Counted from the first letter of the stretch, positions 15,876 to 24,282 are shown. The stretch: 64,000 nucleotides of DNA from DAOULT01 sp964646625 (GCA_964646625.1 CAZYHC010000001.1:219360-283359); one strand, 5' to 3'. Numbers and translations are program-made. Notes: generated by a model not told the origin, from the letters alone.

Positions 15876-17318
15876 GTGATCGAACTGGAGAACGTGACCG
15901 TGCGCTATGGGGGGCACGTGGCGGTTGACCACGTGTCGTTGCGCATCGCTCCCGGCGAATTTGTATTGCTCACCGGGCCGTCGGGCTGTGGCAAAACCAG
16001 CCTGGTGCGCACCCTCAACGGCCTCATCCCGCATACCCTCAGCGCCGAACTGGAAGGCCAGGTACGCATCGAGGGCCTGAACACGCGGGAACACAGCGTC
16101 GCCGAACTGGCCGCCCGGCTGGGGATGGTCTTTCAGATTCCCGAAACGCAGCTTTTCAATCTGACCGTCGAGGACGAGGTGGCTTTTGGCCCCCGCAATC
16201 TGGGCCTGACCGCGGAAGAGGTAAAAGGGCGGGTCAATTGGGCCCTGGAAGCGGTAGGACTATCCAACTTCCGGCGGCGCATTATAAATGAGCTATCCGG
16301 GGGAGAGAAGCAACGTCTGGCTATCGCCGCGGCGCTGGCTATGCGGCCCCGCATCCTAGTGCTGGACGAGCCGCTGACCAACCTGGACTCCACGGGGACG
16401 AAAATGGTGCTGGAAACGCTCCGTCGTCTGCATCGACAGGGCTTGACCATCCTGCTCGTCGAGCATAAGATCAGCCAGACGTGGCCCCTGGCTACGCGGG
16501 CTTTGGTCATGGCCGCGGGACGCATCACCAGAGACGGACTGCCGGAGACGGTTTTTGCCGAAAAGGATTACCTGAAGCGGCTTGGCGTGCGACTGCCGGC
16601 CCCTGACCACCGCCCCATCCTGCAAAAGACATCAACGCCAAACGTAACGGGCAATGGAGGCAAGGCCATCTCCCTGCGCGGTGTTTCTTTCCATTACGGT
16701 CCACGACCGGTGCTGGAGGATATCTGGCTGGACATCGGACGGGGGGAATTCGTGGCCTTGATGGGCGAGAACGGGGCGGGCAAGAGCACCCTGGCTCACC
16801 TGCTCCTGGGTTTACTCAAGCCATCCGCCGGGACGGTGTGGGTGGCTCCTCGTAATAGCGATGCGAATAGTGGTGAGGGTGGAAAGACCCAGGCAGGGCG
16901 CCAGGTGGGGTTGCTTTTGCAGAATCCTTTGGAGCAGCTTTTCTGTGACACGGTTGGGGAAGAAATTGCCTTTGGTCTGGAGAATTTCGGTTTGCAGAGC
17001 TCAGGGGCGGTAGAGCGGACCCTGACCATCACCGGGCTGGAGCACAAACGGGCCAGCCGGGTCGGCGCCCTCAGCAGCGGGGAGCAACAACGTCTGGCCC
17101 TGGCTGCGGTGCTGGCTCTGGAGCCGGGCATCCTGATCCTGGACGAGCCGACTCTGGGCCAGGATTGGGGCCATCTGACCCGCTTCCTGGCCTTCGTTGC
17201 CGAATTGAATCGACGAGGGACCACCGTGCTCCTCATCACCCACGATGCAGAGTTGGTTCAGACTTACGCCCGGCGGGTGGTGCGCTTGCGGGCAGGGCGT
17301 CTGATAGATGAAGGATAG
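15876..17318 (+). CDS. ECF transporter ATPase, two nucleotide-binding domains fused
   Basis: The 480-residue protein contains two complete ABC ATPase domains. Domain 1 (about residues 1-245) has Walker A GPSGCGKTS, signature LSGGEKQR, Walker B ILVLDEP and H-loop VEHK. Domain 2 (about 265-480) has GENGAGKS, LSSGEQQR, ILILDEP and ITHD. Fused A1-A2 ATPases energise energy-coupling-factor vitamin or metal importers at the inner face of the membrane. The next two genes encode the S and T components, giving a complete dedicated (group I) transporter. The start is GTG at 15876 with GGAGGG close upstream. The ATG two bases earlier is out of frame. Confidence 0.93.
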   Translation: MIELENVTVRYGGHVAVDHVSLRIAPGEFVLLTGPSGCGKTSLVRTLNGLIPHTLSAELEGQVRIEGLNTREHSVAELAARLGMVFQIPETQLFNLTVEDEVAFGPRNLGLTAEEVKGRVNWALEAVGLSNFRRRIINELSGGEKQRLAIAAALAMRPRILVLDEPLTNLDSTGTKMVLETLRRLHRQGLTILLVEHKISQTWPLATRALVMAAGRITRDGLPETVFAEKDYLKRLGVRLPAPDHRPILQKTSTPNVTGNGGKAISLRGVSFHYGPRPVLEDIWLDIGRGEFVALMGENGAGKSTLAHLLLGLLKPSAGTVWVAPRNSDANSGEGGKTQAGRQVGLLLQNPLEQLFCDTVGEEIAFGLENFGLQSSGAVERTLTITGLEHKRASRVGALSSGEQQRLALAAVLALEPGILILDEPTLGQDWGHLTRFLAFVAELNRRGTTVLLITHDAELVQTYARRVVRLRAGRLIDEG

Positions 17319-17321
17319 ATA

Positions 17322-17960
17322 ATGAAGCAGAATGAAGAGGTAAACCAGATGAGGCATTATACAACCCGCCAGTTGGTGACCATTGCCACCTTCGGCGCAG
17401 TATGGGGAGCTCTGGAAATGACCCTGGGTTCGCTGCTGCATACCTTCAACGTGCCCCAGGCCGGGGTGGTGATGACCGCCATTGGCATCGTGGTGCTCTT
17501 GACGGGCTACACCTTTGTGCCCAGAAGAGGGGCAGTATTTATGATGGGGCTGACCACCGCCTTCGTCAAGATGTTCTCCCTGGGGGGATTGGTGCTTAAC
17601 CCCATGCTGGCTATTGTCATGGAGTCTTTGCTGGTGGAGGTGGGCCTGCGGGCCGGCAGGACGAGTCGGGGGCGTTTCATGCTGGCCGGGGTGCTGGGCT
17701 CGTCCTGGAACTTTGTGCATCCCTTCATCACTCAGGGCCTTTTGGCCGGATGGGGCGTCTTCCGCGTCTACGCCTGGCTGGTGCAGGGCGGGGCTCGGTT
17801 GTTCGGTCTCCCTCCAGCTTACGGTTGGTTGATCTTCGTCCTCCTTTTAGCCATCAAGGTCGTGGCCGGGCTGGCGGCCGGTTACGTCGGCTGGGAAGTG
17901 GCGGAGACGGTACGCAGGCGGCTGGGGCTGGAAGATTCTACCCAGGGTGATCTCCCCTGA
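17322..17960 (+). CDS. ECF transporter S (substrate-binding) component
   Basis: This 212-residue hydrophobic protein has about five or six membrane helices (VTIATFGAVWGALE, AGVVMTAIGIVVLL, GAVFMMGLTTAFVK, MLAGVLGSSWNFV, LIFVLLLAIKVVAG). The arrangement and the short TTRQLVTIATFGAVWG start are typical of S components, which bind the substrate in the membrane. It lies between the fused ATPase and the T component. The ligand cannot be assigned: none of the signature sequences I know for thiamine, riboflavin, biotin, folate or cobalt S proteins is evident, and the neighbours (SurE, DUF364) do not decide it. An internal ATG at 17349 also has a ribosome site. Confidence 0.78.
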   Translation: MKQNEEVNQMRHYTTRQLVTIATFGAVWGALEMTLGSLLHTFNVPQAGVVMTAIGIVVLLTGYTFVPRRGAVFMMGLTTAFVKMFSLGGLVLNPMLAIVMESLLVEVGLRAGRTSRGRFMLAGVLGSSWNFVHPFITQGLLAGWGVFRVYAWLVQGGARLFGLPPAYGWLIFVLLLAIKVVAGLAAGYVGWEVAETVRRRLGLEDSTQGDLP

Positions 17961-17988
17961 ACCTGACGAGCGACCTTAGGTGAGAACG

Positions 17989-18705
17989 ATGTGGCGACAG
18001 GCATCCTGGCCCTCGGAGGGCTGGCTAACTCTCAGCATTTATGGTAGTCTTCTCTTTCTGATCTCGGCGGTGGGAGGCGTCATCCTGGTCAGAGGGGTTA
18101 GGGGAGTGCTGATCTTTCTGGCCGTGATGGTGGTAGCTCTTTGCTGCTACCCGGCGGCCCTCCATCGCCTGTGGCGGTGGCGTTTCTGGCTGCTGACCTT
18201 CCCCTCTCTGATAATCATGGGCGGGCTGGCTCTGGGCGAAAAATACGATCTGTTTATAGGTCCGCTGGCTTTCTCCACTCAGGGTTTTCTCCTGGGGCTC
18301 CAGATGACGGTGAGAGCAATCACCATCCTGATGGCCATGTCCATCTTCAGCCGGTTGACCTCTGTGGGCGATCTGGCTGCCCTGCTGTCTGGCTGGGGGA
18401 TGGGAGAATTGGGCTTTGTGCTGGGGCTGGCCGTCAACCTGCTGCCGGTGGTGCGTCGTATAAGCGCCAACACTCTGACCGCCATGCGTTTGCGGGGAGG
18501 GTTCCGCCGACATCGGCTGCGGGCTTTGCGCCTGGTGCTGGTTACCATCCTGGTCAACGTCCTGCGCTATGGGGATGAGATGGTTTGCGCCGCGGAGACC
18601 AGAGCTTTCAATAACACCAGGCTGAGGGTACGTCGTCCTGCCACGACCAGAGATGATGTTCTGGCCGTGGCGTTTCTGCTCTTTGTCATCAGTTTGGTTT
18701 TATAA
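17989..18705 (+). CDS. ecfT: ECF transporter T component (transmembrane scaffold)
   Basis: This protein has about 238 residues and some five or six membrane helices. The C-terminal cytoplasmic coupling region shows LTAMRLRGGF and, later, AAETRAF. These match the two Ala-Arg-Gly-type coupling motifs with which EcfT contacts the ATPases. It completes the ECF transporter encoded with the two upstream genes. The start chosen is ATG 17989, because TTAGGTGA gives a ribosome site at good spacing; a GTG at 17980 is the longer alternative. The gap to the S gene is 28 bases and there is no separate promoter, so the three genes should form one transcript. Confidence 0.85.
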   Translation: MWRQASWPSEGWLTLSIYGSLLFLISAVGGVILVRGVRGVLIFLAVMVVALCCYPAALHRLWRWRFWLLTFPSLIIMGGLALGEKYDLFIGPLAFSTQGFLLGLQMTVRAITILMAMSIFSRLTSVGDLAALLSGWGMGELGFVLGLAVNLLPVVRRISANTLTAMRLRGGFRRHRLRALRLVLVTILVNVLRYGDEMVCAAETRAFNNTRLRVRRPATTRDDVLAVAFLLFVISLVL

Positions 18706-18710
18706 CCAGG

Positions 18711-18739
18711 TGGACAGCAGGGCAGGGATGTGCTATAAT
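18711..18739 (+). promoter_or_regulatory. sigma70-type promoter for surE
   Basis: TGGACA (18711-18716), 17 bases, TATAAT (18734-18739). Transcription would start near 18746. Confidence 0.7.
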
Positions 18740-18768
18740 CTTCGCATCACCTTATGAGGAATCCAGAA

Positions 18769-19530
18769 GTGAGCTCATTTATCTTATTGACCAACGACGA
18801 CGGCATCGATTCGCCGGGGTTGTTGGCTCTCAAAAAGGCCGTGGAGAAGATAGGAGAGGTGGCCGTGGTGGCTCCCGATCACAACTGGTCGGCCGCCGGC
18901 CATACCAAAACCATGCACAAACCTCTGCGGGTGCACCGCACGGCCCTATCCGACGGTTCTCCGGCCTACACCACCACCGGCACGCCCTCAGACTGCGTAG
19001 CCCTGGCCCTGATGGGCATCCTCAAGCGGCGCCCCGACCTGGTGATTTCGGGCATTAACAATGGGCCGAACCTGGGCCAGGACCTGACCTATTCTGGCAC
19101 GGTGACAGCCGCGATGGAATCCGTCATCTATGGTGTGCCGGGGCTGGCTGTGTCTTTCGGCGCTCGTCAGGGCGATTTCAGCTATACGGCCCGCTTCGCC
19201 GCGCGCCTGGCCACGCTCGTACTGGAGAAAGGTTTGCCCTCGGGCACCCTGCTCAACGTGAACGTGCCCGCCCTGCCCGCCGAAAAAGTGCGCGGGGTGG
19301 AGATCACTCGTCTGGGTACGCGGGTGTACCGCGATACGCTGGTGGAACGCACCGACCCCTACGGGCGAGAGTACTATTGGATTGGCGGCGAGCCCCCGAC
19401 CGGCGTGGCCGATGAGGGGACCGATATCTGGGCCATAGCCAACGATTGCATCTCTATCACCCCCATCCACCTGGACATGACCGAGTATAGATTGCTGGAC
19501 GCATTAAAAGGGTGGGAGATCGCGCTCTAA
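18769..19530 (+). CDS. surE: 5'/3'-nucleotidase SurE
   Basis: SurE removes phosphate from nucleoside monophosphates in the cytoplasm using a divalent metal. The N-terminal LLTNDDGIDSPG holds the metal-binding Asp pair (D10, D11). The downstream VVAPDHNWSAAGH, TTGTPSDCV and ISGINNGPNLGQD...YSGTVTAA motifs are all present and the length is normal. The GTG at 18769 is preferred: GAGGA at 18756-18760 is correctly spaced, and the promoter would leave only about 8 bases before the ATG at 18754. The gene has its own promoter just after the ECF operon, and its stop is 11 bases from the stop of the convergent DUF364 gene. Confidence 0.95.
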   Translation: MSSFILLTNDDGIDSPGLLALKKAVEKIGEVAVVAPDHNWSAAGHTKTMHKPLRVHRTALSDGSPAYTTTGTPSDCVALALMGILKRRPDLVISGINNGPNLGQDLTYSGTVTAAMESVIYGVPGLAVSFGARQGDFSYTARFAARLATLVLEKGLPSGTLLNVNVPALPAEKVRGVEITRLGTRVYRDTLVERTDPYGREYYWIGGEPPTGVADEGTDIWAIANDCISITPIHLDMTEYRLLDALKGWEIAL

Positions 19531-19541
19531 ACTTTACTGGT

Positions 19542-20267
19542 TCACGCAAACATGGTCAGCAGCTTCACCCCTTTCCCTTTCTTCAGTTGGCGGAAAGAGG
19601 CTCCCTGGCTGATATAACGCAGGACTTCCTGGGCGTCCACCACCTTTGTGCCCGATATAGCGTCCACCCCATAGTCGAACAGCCCCGGCCAGAGAGGGGT
19701 ACTGGGGCCCAGCACGAGGACAAAAGCATCTGGACGACATAGCCGCAACAAGGGCTCGAAAGTGTGGTTGATGAGGGTCACGCCGGTAATGGCTACCACG
19801 TCGGCCTGGGGCAGAATCTCAGCCGCCATCTCGGCGGGCAGATCGCCCTCCGCGGGCCGTTGTTCCAGCACCCAGAGGGTACCCACCCCTTCGCGCAGCC
19901 TGTCTATAAAGGGAAAATGGCCTACGAGGGCCACTTTTTTGTCCTCGCCCCGTTCCCGCAACACCTGGGCGGCGTTGGCTTCCACGCAGCGTGATTCATC
20001 GACCTCCAGCGCAGAGTTGATGGCTGCCATGCCGACGGTGGCCTCCAGAGGGTTATCGGAGCGGATGAAGGCGGTCAGTTCCAGGGCGCTTTTATCCGTC
20101 AGGGTGCCGCTGCCCAGCACCGCACTGTGGGCGTGGGGCTCCCCTCTCTGGGTGGAAGCCAGTCCGCAGTATCGCGAGACAACCGCCGTCCAGAAGACGC
20201 AGATACGCACTTCCTGCACTGGGGCGTCGTTCTTCAAACTGGAAAGCAGATCTTCTATAATCATCAA
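19542..20267 (-). CDS. DUF364 / DUF4213 protein, putative metal chelatase-like
   Basis: This 241-residue protein has two parts. The first (residues 1-105) contains RSDNPLEATVGMAAINSAL, the motif of the DUF4213 enolase-like N-terminal domain. The second is a Rossmann-like half with VALVGHFPFIDRLRE, DVVAITGVTLINHTFEPLL and FVLVLGPSTPLWP, typical of DUF364. The family is described as putative heavy-metal chelation; its reaction is not established. A strong minus-strand promoter lies 130 bases upstream with a potentially structured leader. No cobalamin- or molybdenum-synthesis gene is adjacent. It is convergent with surE. Confidence 0.82.
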   Translation of the reverse strand: MMIIEDLLSSLKNDAPVQEVRICVFWTAVVSRYCGLASTQRGEPHAHSAVLGSGTLTDKSALELTAFIRSDNPLEATVGMAAINSALEVDESRCVEANAAQVLRERGEDKKVALVGHFPFIDRLREGVGTLWVLEQRPAEGDLPAEMAAEILPQADVVAITGVTLINHTFEPLLRLCRPDAFVLVLGPSTPLWPGLFDYGVDAISGTKVVDAQEVLRYISQGASFRQLKKGKGVKLLTMFA

Positions 20268-20401
20268 TCATTATCCTTTGACCAATGGTAAGCTTTGAGG
20301 TAGCGATTGTGCAATCAGAGCACCAATCGGGCCTCCCACAAGCGGAGGTTTACTCCTCAGTAAATAATACTGGGATAGAGGGTCTTCGGATCCTGAGCTA
20401 C

Positions 20402-20430
20402 ATTATACTGTGGTTATCTCCTTCTTGCAA
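20402..20430 (-). promoter_or_regulatory. sigma70-type promoter for the DUF364 gene
   Basis: On the minus strand: TTGCAA (20430-20425), 17 bases, TATAAT (20407-20402). It leaves a leader of about 125 bases with several predicted stems. Confidence 0.65.
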
Positions 20431-20500
20431 GAAACACAGCCTACGCATCTCATCCGCAGGCTAAGGAGCAATCGTTAAAATCGAGCTGCCTGCCCCCCTA

Positions 20501-20530
20501 AACAAAAAACCACCACTGGCGATGGTGGTT
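20501..20530 (-). terminator. Terminator after tRNA-Gln
   Basis: AACCACCA and TGGTGGTT arms around a 7-base loop are followed on the minus strand by TTTTTTG. It lies 20 bases past the tRNA. Confidence 0.85.
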
Positions 20531-20549
20531 CGATTAAGAAAATATCAGG

Positions 20550-20620
20550 CTGGGGGACAGGGATTCGAACCCCGGCTTACTGATCCAGAGTCAGCTGTCC
20601 TACCACTAGACGATCCCCCA
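20550..20620 (-). tRNA. tRNA-Gln (anticodon CUG)
   Basis: On the minus strand a full cloverleaf can be drawn. The acceptor stem is TGGGGGA/TCCCCCA. The D arm contains AGTGGTAGGAC. The anticodon stem GCTGA/TCAGT has loop CTCTGGA (anticodon CTG). The T arm contains GGTTCGAATCC. CCA is not encoded after the discriminator G. It has its own promoter (20685-20713) and terminator. Confidence 0.95.
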
Positions 20621-20684
20621 GAGCTGTAAACGTATGACCCGCAGCGGGTTCCCGTCGTAAGGCGGGTTTTTCTTTCACGCCCTT

Positions 20685-20713
20685 ATTCTACCACACCTCA
20701 GCGCTTTTGGCAA
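20685..20713 (-). promoter_or_regulatory. Promoter for tRNA-Gln
   Basis: On the minus strand: TTGCCA (20713-20708), 17 bases, TAGAAT (20690-20685). Its -35 box overlaps almost completely with the -35 box of the divergent plus-strand promoter at 20707. Confidence 0.6.
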
Positions 20714-20735
20714 GGGGGCGATGATATGCTATAAT
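20707..20735 (+). promoter_or_regulatory. Promoter for the DUF58 operon
   Basis: TTGGCA (20707-20712), 17 bases, TATAAT (20730-20735). The shared -35 region with the tRNA-Gln promoter means only one polymerase can bind at a time. Confidence 0.65.
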
Positions 20736-20821
20736 GGTCCTGACGGGCGGTGAGGACACTTACCGTCCGTTGTCACAAAAACTACGTTTCCAGGCAAAAT
20801 TGATACAAACCCGACCGTAAA

Positions 20822-21709
20822 ATGAAATCGTCTCTCTTTAATGAGTCTTTTCTTCGCAAACTGGAACGTCTCTCCCTGGTCGTCCGTCGGGCCAGGGCCG
20901 GACAGATCAAGGGTGAGCGACGCAGCACCAAACGCGGCACCTCGGTGGAGTTCGCCGATTACCGCAATTACGCTCGTGGCGACGACCTGCGTTGGGTGGA
21001 TTGGAACATCTACGCCCGCCTCCAGCGGCCTTTCGTCAAGCTGTTCGAGGAGGAGGAGGACCTGGTGGTGCATCTCTTACTGGACGCCAGCCGCTCAATG
21101 GACTGGGGCCACGAGGGCCAAAATAAATGGCTCTACGCCCAACGCACGGCCGCAGCCCTGGGTTACATGGCCCTGGCCGGCGGCGACCGGCTGGCGGTGA
21201 CCGCCTTGCAGGAGAGCGGCAACGAGCCATGGGGTATGGTTCGCGGGCGGGGCCAGGTTTTACGGCTTCTGGAGCATCTGGCCGGCCTGGAAACGGCGGG
21301 CACCACTGACCTGAACCATTCATTGCAGGCTTATGCCCTCACCGCCGGGCGGCCTGGCCTTCTATTTTTGCTCTCCGATCTCTTTTCGCCCGCTGGCTAC
21401 GATCAGGGGTTGTTGGCTCTCCGGGCGCGGGGGTGCGAGGTAAACGTCGTCCACATCCTCTCTCCCGACGAGGTCGAACCGCCGTTTTCCGGCGATCTGC
21501 GCCTCCTGGACGTGGAAACCGGCGGCGTCCAGGAAGTCACCATCGACGGCGGGATGCTGGCCCTTTATCGTCGCCGGCTGGTCGCCTGGCGGCGTGAGAT
21601 CGAAAATTACTGTCTGAGCCGCGATATCAACTACGTGTCGGTCGAGACCTCGCTGCCTTTTGACGAACTTATCCTATACCACCTGCGTCGCCGGGGTTTG
21701 GTAAAATAG
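20822..21709 (+). CDS. DUF58 domain protein
   Basis: This 295-residue soluble protein contains the DUF58 signature at residues 34-62 (R.STKRGTSVEFADYRNYARGDDLRWVDWN). A von Willebrand A-like fold follows, with the DASRSMDWG metal-ion-dependent adhesion motif. DUF58 proteins are generally encoded with a MoxR AAA ATPase and BatA/VWA membrane proteins and are thought to act as a chaperone-like or metal-insertion module for exported or membrane complexes. The next gene is BatA-like, and a large VWA protein follows at 25104. A MoxR gene is not found in this window, which is unusual. It has its own promoter. Confidence 0.9.
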   Translation: MKSSLFNESFLRKLERLSLVVRRARAGQIKGERRSTKRGTSVEFADYRNYARGDDLRWVDWNIYARLQRPFVKLFEEEEDLVVHLLLDASRSMDWGHEGQNKWLYAQRTAAALGYMALAGGDRLAVTALQESGNEPWGMVRGRGQVLRLLEHLAGLETAGTTDLNHSLQAYALTAGRPGLLFLLSDLFSPAGYDQGLLALRARGCEVNVVHILSPDEVEPPFSGDLRLLDVETGGVQEVTIDGGMLALYRRRLVAWRREIENYCLSRDINYVSVETSLPFDELILYHLRRRGLVK

Positions 21710-21717
21710 TAAGCTTT

Positions 21718-21741
21718 GTAGTGACGACTTCAGTCGTTAGT
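21718..21741. repeat. Family B palindrome between DUF58 and BatA-like genes
   Basis: GTAGTGACGACTT and a partner AGTCGTTAG-type arm form a family B copy. It occupies the spacer just upstream of the ribosome site of the following gene. Confidence 0.75.
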
Positions 21742-21753
21742 TGGTGGGAGATC

Positions 21754-23598
21754 ATGGGTTTTATTTTACCTGCGTCCCTGTTATTTGCTTTGCTAGCCAT
21801 TCCCGTTATCATCTTTTACATGCTTAAGCTGCGTCGCCGCGAGGTGGAGATATCCAGCATCCTGCTCTGGCGGCAGATTTTGCGCGACCGGGAAGCCAAT
21901 GCTCCCTGGCAACGTCTGCGGCGCAACCTGTTGCTTCTCCTTCAACTCCTGATTCTGGCGCTACTGGTGCTGGCTTTGGCCCGTCCTTATTTTCAGGTGG
22001 CTGCCCAGGTAGAGGGCAACGTCGTTCTGCTTCTGGACGCCTCGGCCAGTATGCAGGCCACCGACGTCTCTCCCTCCCGCTTTGCGGCTGCTAAAAAAGT
22101 GTGCCGTAAAATGATCGACGATCTGGGGCCCGGCGACGCCATGACTCTCATCGCCGTGGGGAACGTGCCCCGCGTGCTGGCTTCGGCTACCGGCGACAAA
22201 GCCCTCTTGCGCCAGGCCCTTGACGACGCCCAGGTCACTTCTGGCCTGGCCGATGTGAAAGCGGCCCTCGTCCTGGCTGCGGCGGGAGCCGAACGCTCGC
22301 CCCGTTCCAGCGTGGTCATCGTCAGCGATGGGGCTTTGCCCCCCGACCTGCCCTCGCTCCCGGTGGCAGTACACTTTGTGGTGGTGGGCCGTTCGGGTCA
22401 CAACCAGGCCCTTTCTGCCCTGGCCGTGCGTGACGGGCGGAGCGGCCCGGAGCTCTTTTTGCGGGCCAGCAACCACGCCGACCAGGCCGCCCAGGCCCTC
22501 GTCGAGGTGGAGGTTGACGGCCACCTCTTCGACGCCAGAGAGGTCAACCTGCCTCCTCACGAAGAGGTCAGTTTAACCCTGGCCGATCTGCCACCCCAGA
22601 CCCGCCTGGTGGAAGCCCGCTTGAGCGTCGAGGATGTCCTGCTCCTGGATAACACGGCCTGGACCCTGCGCGCCCCGCCTGAGCCGGGTCGAGTCCTCCT
22701 GGTCTCGTCCGGCAACCTTTTCCTGGAGAAGGCGCTCAGCTTGCTGCCCCAAGTCACTCTTTTCAAAGCCGGGCCCGACTCCTCCCTGCCAGGCGAACCC
22801 TTCGACCTCTACGTTTTCGACGGCACGCTGCCCGACCAGTGGCCGCCCGGCAATCTGCTCATCGTCGATCCGCCCCATTCGACCGACCTTTTCGCCGTGC
22901 AGGGGGTCATCACGCGGACGGCCATCAGCCGGGTAGAGATGGAGCATCCCCTGCTGCGCCACGTAGACTTGAGAGGGCTGCACGTCGCCTCGGCCCGCCT
23001 GGTGGAGCCGCCGCCCTGGGGTCGGGTTCTGGTCGAGGCCGAGGGTGGCCCCCTGCTCTGGGCCGGGGAGAGCCAGGGACGTAAAATGGCTATGCTCACC
23101 TTCGACCTGCACCGCTCGGACCTGCCCCTCCAGATCGCCTTTCCCATCCTGATCTCTAACCTGGTTTCCTGGTTTCTGCCTCGCGGGGCGATGGATTTGC
23201 CTCCCCAACTGCTCCCGGGCGAGCCGCTGGTCATCCGCCCCGCACCCCAGGCCCAGGAGGTGATCGTGGAGACACCTGATGGCCGCCGCCTGAGTTTGCC
23301 CCTCACCGGAAAGCCCCTCTCCTTTGCCGACACCGACCGCGTAGGCGTGTACACCGTGCGGCAGTCCACAACTGAGGGTGAGGTGGTGGGCCGTTTCGCC
23401 GTCAACCTTTTCAGCGAACTGGAATCTGACCTGGCCCCCCGCGACCGCCTGGTCGTGGGCCAGGAGGAAGTGAGGGCCGGCCGGGGGCAGGCTAAGGGGC
23501 AAAGGGAGATGTGGTGGCCGCTGGCTTTGCTGGCTTTCGTCGTCTTACTGGTGGAGTGGTGGGCGCATTTCAAGCCACAGCTTCCCAGGGTGAGGTAG
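21754..23598 (+). CDS. BatA-like membrane protein with VWA domain
   Basis: This protein has about 614 residues. The N-terminus (residues 1-90) is the BatA/aerotolerance-type membrane region. It has a first helix, the cytoplasmic LRRREVEISSILLWRQIL stretch and a second helix LLLLLQLLILALLVLALA. A VWA domain follows with the metal site DASASM. A beta-rich part continues to a last membrane helix at about residues 590-608 (WWPLALLAFVVLLVEWW). The domain faces the outside of the cytoplasmic membrane. Start 21754 is chosen because GGGAG precedes it and the longer frame begins inside a family B palindrome. It forms a series with DUF58 and the large VWA gene. Confidence 0.85.
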   Translation: MGFILPASLLFALLAIPVIIFYMLKLRRREVEISSILLWRQILRDREANAPWQRLRRNLLLLLQLLILALLVLALARPYFQVAAQVEGNVVLLLDASASMQATDVSPSRFAAAKKVCRKMIDDLGPGDAMTLIAVGNVPRVLASATGDKALLRQALDDAQVTSGLADVKAALVLAAAGAERSPRSSVVIVSDGALPPDLPSLPVAVHFVVVGRSGHNQALSALAVRDGRSGPELFLRASNHADQAAQALVEVEVDGHLFDAREVNLPPHEEVSLTLADLPPQTRLVEARLSVEDVLLLDNTAWTLRAPPEPGRVLLVSSGNLFLEKALSLLPQVTLFKAGPDSSLPGEPFDLYVFDGTLPDQWPPGNLLIVDPPHSTDLFAVQGVITRTAISRVEMEHPLLRHVDLRGLHVASARLVEPPPWGRVLVEAEGGPLLWAGESQGRKMAMLTFDLHRSDLPLQIAFPILISNLVSWFLPRGAMDLPPQLLPGEPLVIRPAPQAQEVIVETPDGRRLSLPLTGKPLSFADTDRVGVYTVRQSTTEGEVVGRFAVNLFSELESDLAPRDRLVVGQEEVRAGRGQAKGQREMWWPLALLAFVVLLVEWWAHFKPQLPRVR

Positions 23599-23610
23599 TT
23601 GGGGAGAATA

Positions 23611-23847
23611 TTACGAGGAGAGCAAGGCCAGATCGTAGATCGGCACTTGAATGGTCTCGACCGGTGAGGCTGAGCCTCGGACGAGTTCCAGGATTTTGTG
23701 GGTGATTTCCGGCGTGTACTCTTTTTCGCCGCACTGTTGGCAGACGAAGGCCGGTACGTTGCGGATAACCCAGATCTGTCCTTCCTGTTCGTGGATAAAA
23801 GTAGTAAGTTCTTCTTTCATCTCGCCCTGGCAATAGTAGCAACTCAT
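23611..23847 (-). CDS. YgiT-type zinc-finger antitoxin
   Basis: This protein has about 78 residues. CYYCQG near the start and CQQCGE about 38 residues later give the two CxxC pairs of the YgiT/MqsA-type zinc finger. The short C-terminal part carries the EITHKILELVRG helix. The ATG at 23847 overlaps the stop of the upstream DUF4258 gene by 4 bases (ATGA), the usual arrangement for DUF4258-YgiT toxin-antitoxin pairs. The DNA-binding HTH domain of full MqsA is absent. In this pair the protein would neutralise the toxin; this is known for relatives and inferred here. Confidence 0.82.
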   Translation of the reverse strand: MSCYYCQGEMKEELTTFIHEQEGQIWVIRNVPAFVCQQCGEKEYTPEITHKILELVRGSASPVETIQVPIYDLALLSS

Positions 23848-24152
23848 GATCTCTTTCTCCTGATACGGTTGTCGAGCCATTCAGCGGGGTCTGGCTCGTA
23901 AGTGGTAACGATTTTAACCTGAGGCGGTAAAGAGCATTGAACGTGGAGATCCCTTCCTGATTCAGTTTGTCCGTATATCAGGCAACTCGGACTATACTTG
24001 TTGTCGGGATACTCTTCGATGATTTCTCCGCTGAGGATGGCCTGTTTCACCTCCAGGTCGTTGATATTACGCTCGAGCATTCGCCTAACGGCATGGTCGG
24101 TAAAGGTGAAACGGTCAGCCTGTACATATCTCTGGATCTCAGCTACGTCCAT
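23844..24152 (-). CDS. DUF4258 toxin-like protein
   Basis: This 102-residue protein contains FTDHAVRRMLERNINDLEVKQ, the conserved N-terminal helix of DUF4258, then GRDLHVQCSLPPQVKIVTTYEPDP, its C-terminal strand pair. The family is related to RelE/BrnT-like small toxins, and the partner YgiT antitoxin gene follows with a 4-base overlap. Its promoter (24210-24238) shares a distinctive sequence with the promoter of the DUF1294 gene nearby. The pair lies in an islet that splits the DUF58-BatA-VWA series. Toxicity is inferred from family and arrangement only. Confidence 0.82.
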   Translation of the reverse strand: MDVAEIQRYVQADRFTFTDHAVRRMLERNINDLEVKQAILSGEIIEEYPDNKYSPSCLIYGQTESGRDLHVQCSLPPQVKIVTTYEPDPAEWLDNRIRRKRS

Positions 24153-24209
24153 CTAAAAGCCACATCGTACCTTCTACTGTTATGAGCCTCAGGCATTCGT
24201 CCCGGTCTC

Positions 24210-24238
24210 ATTTTACACTAACCCTCCATAAAAGTAAA
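24210..24238 (-). promoter_or_regulatory. Promoter of the DUF4258-YgiT pair, copy 1 of a shared element
   Basis: On the minus strand: TTTACT (24238-24233), 17 bases, TAAAAT (24215-24210). The outer sequence GTTTACTTTTA and the inner GTTAGTGTAAAAT are repeated at 25074-25102. Confidence 0.6.
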
Positions 24239-24253
24239 CCGCGCCTACAGCTT

Positions 24254-24282
24254 TTGACAAGAGAGCTTTTTAGACGCATAAT
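24254..24282 (+). promoter_or_regulatory. Promoter of the antitoxin-like gene at 24309
   Basis: TTGACA (24254-24259), 17 bases, CATAAT (24277-24282), followed by an AGGAGG ribosome site at about 24294. Confidence 0.6.

Noticed and set aside
20268..20401. Cobalamin, FMN or molybdenum-cofactor riboswitch in the DUF364 leader
   Set aside because: Stems exist, but none of the conserved sequence elements of these classes could be recognised; the outer GTAGC/GCTAC stem would also start upstream of the predicted transcript start.
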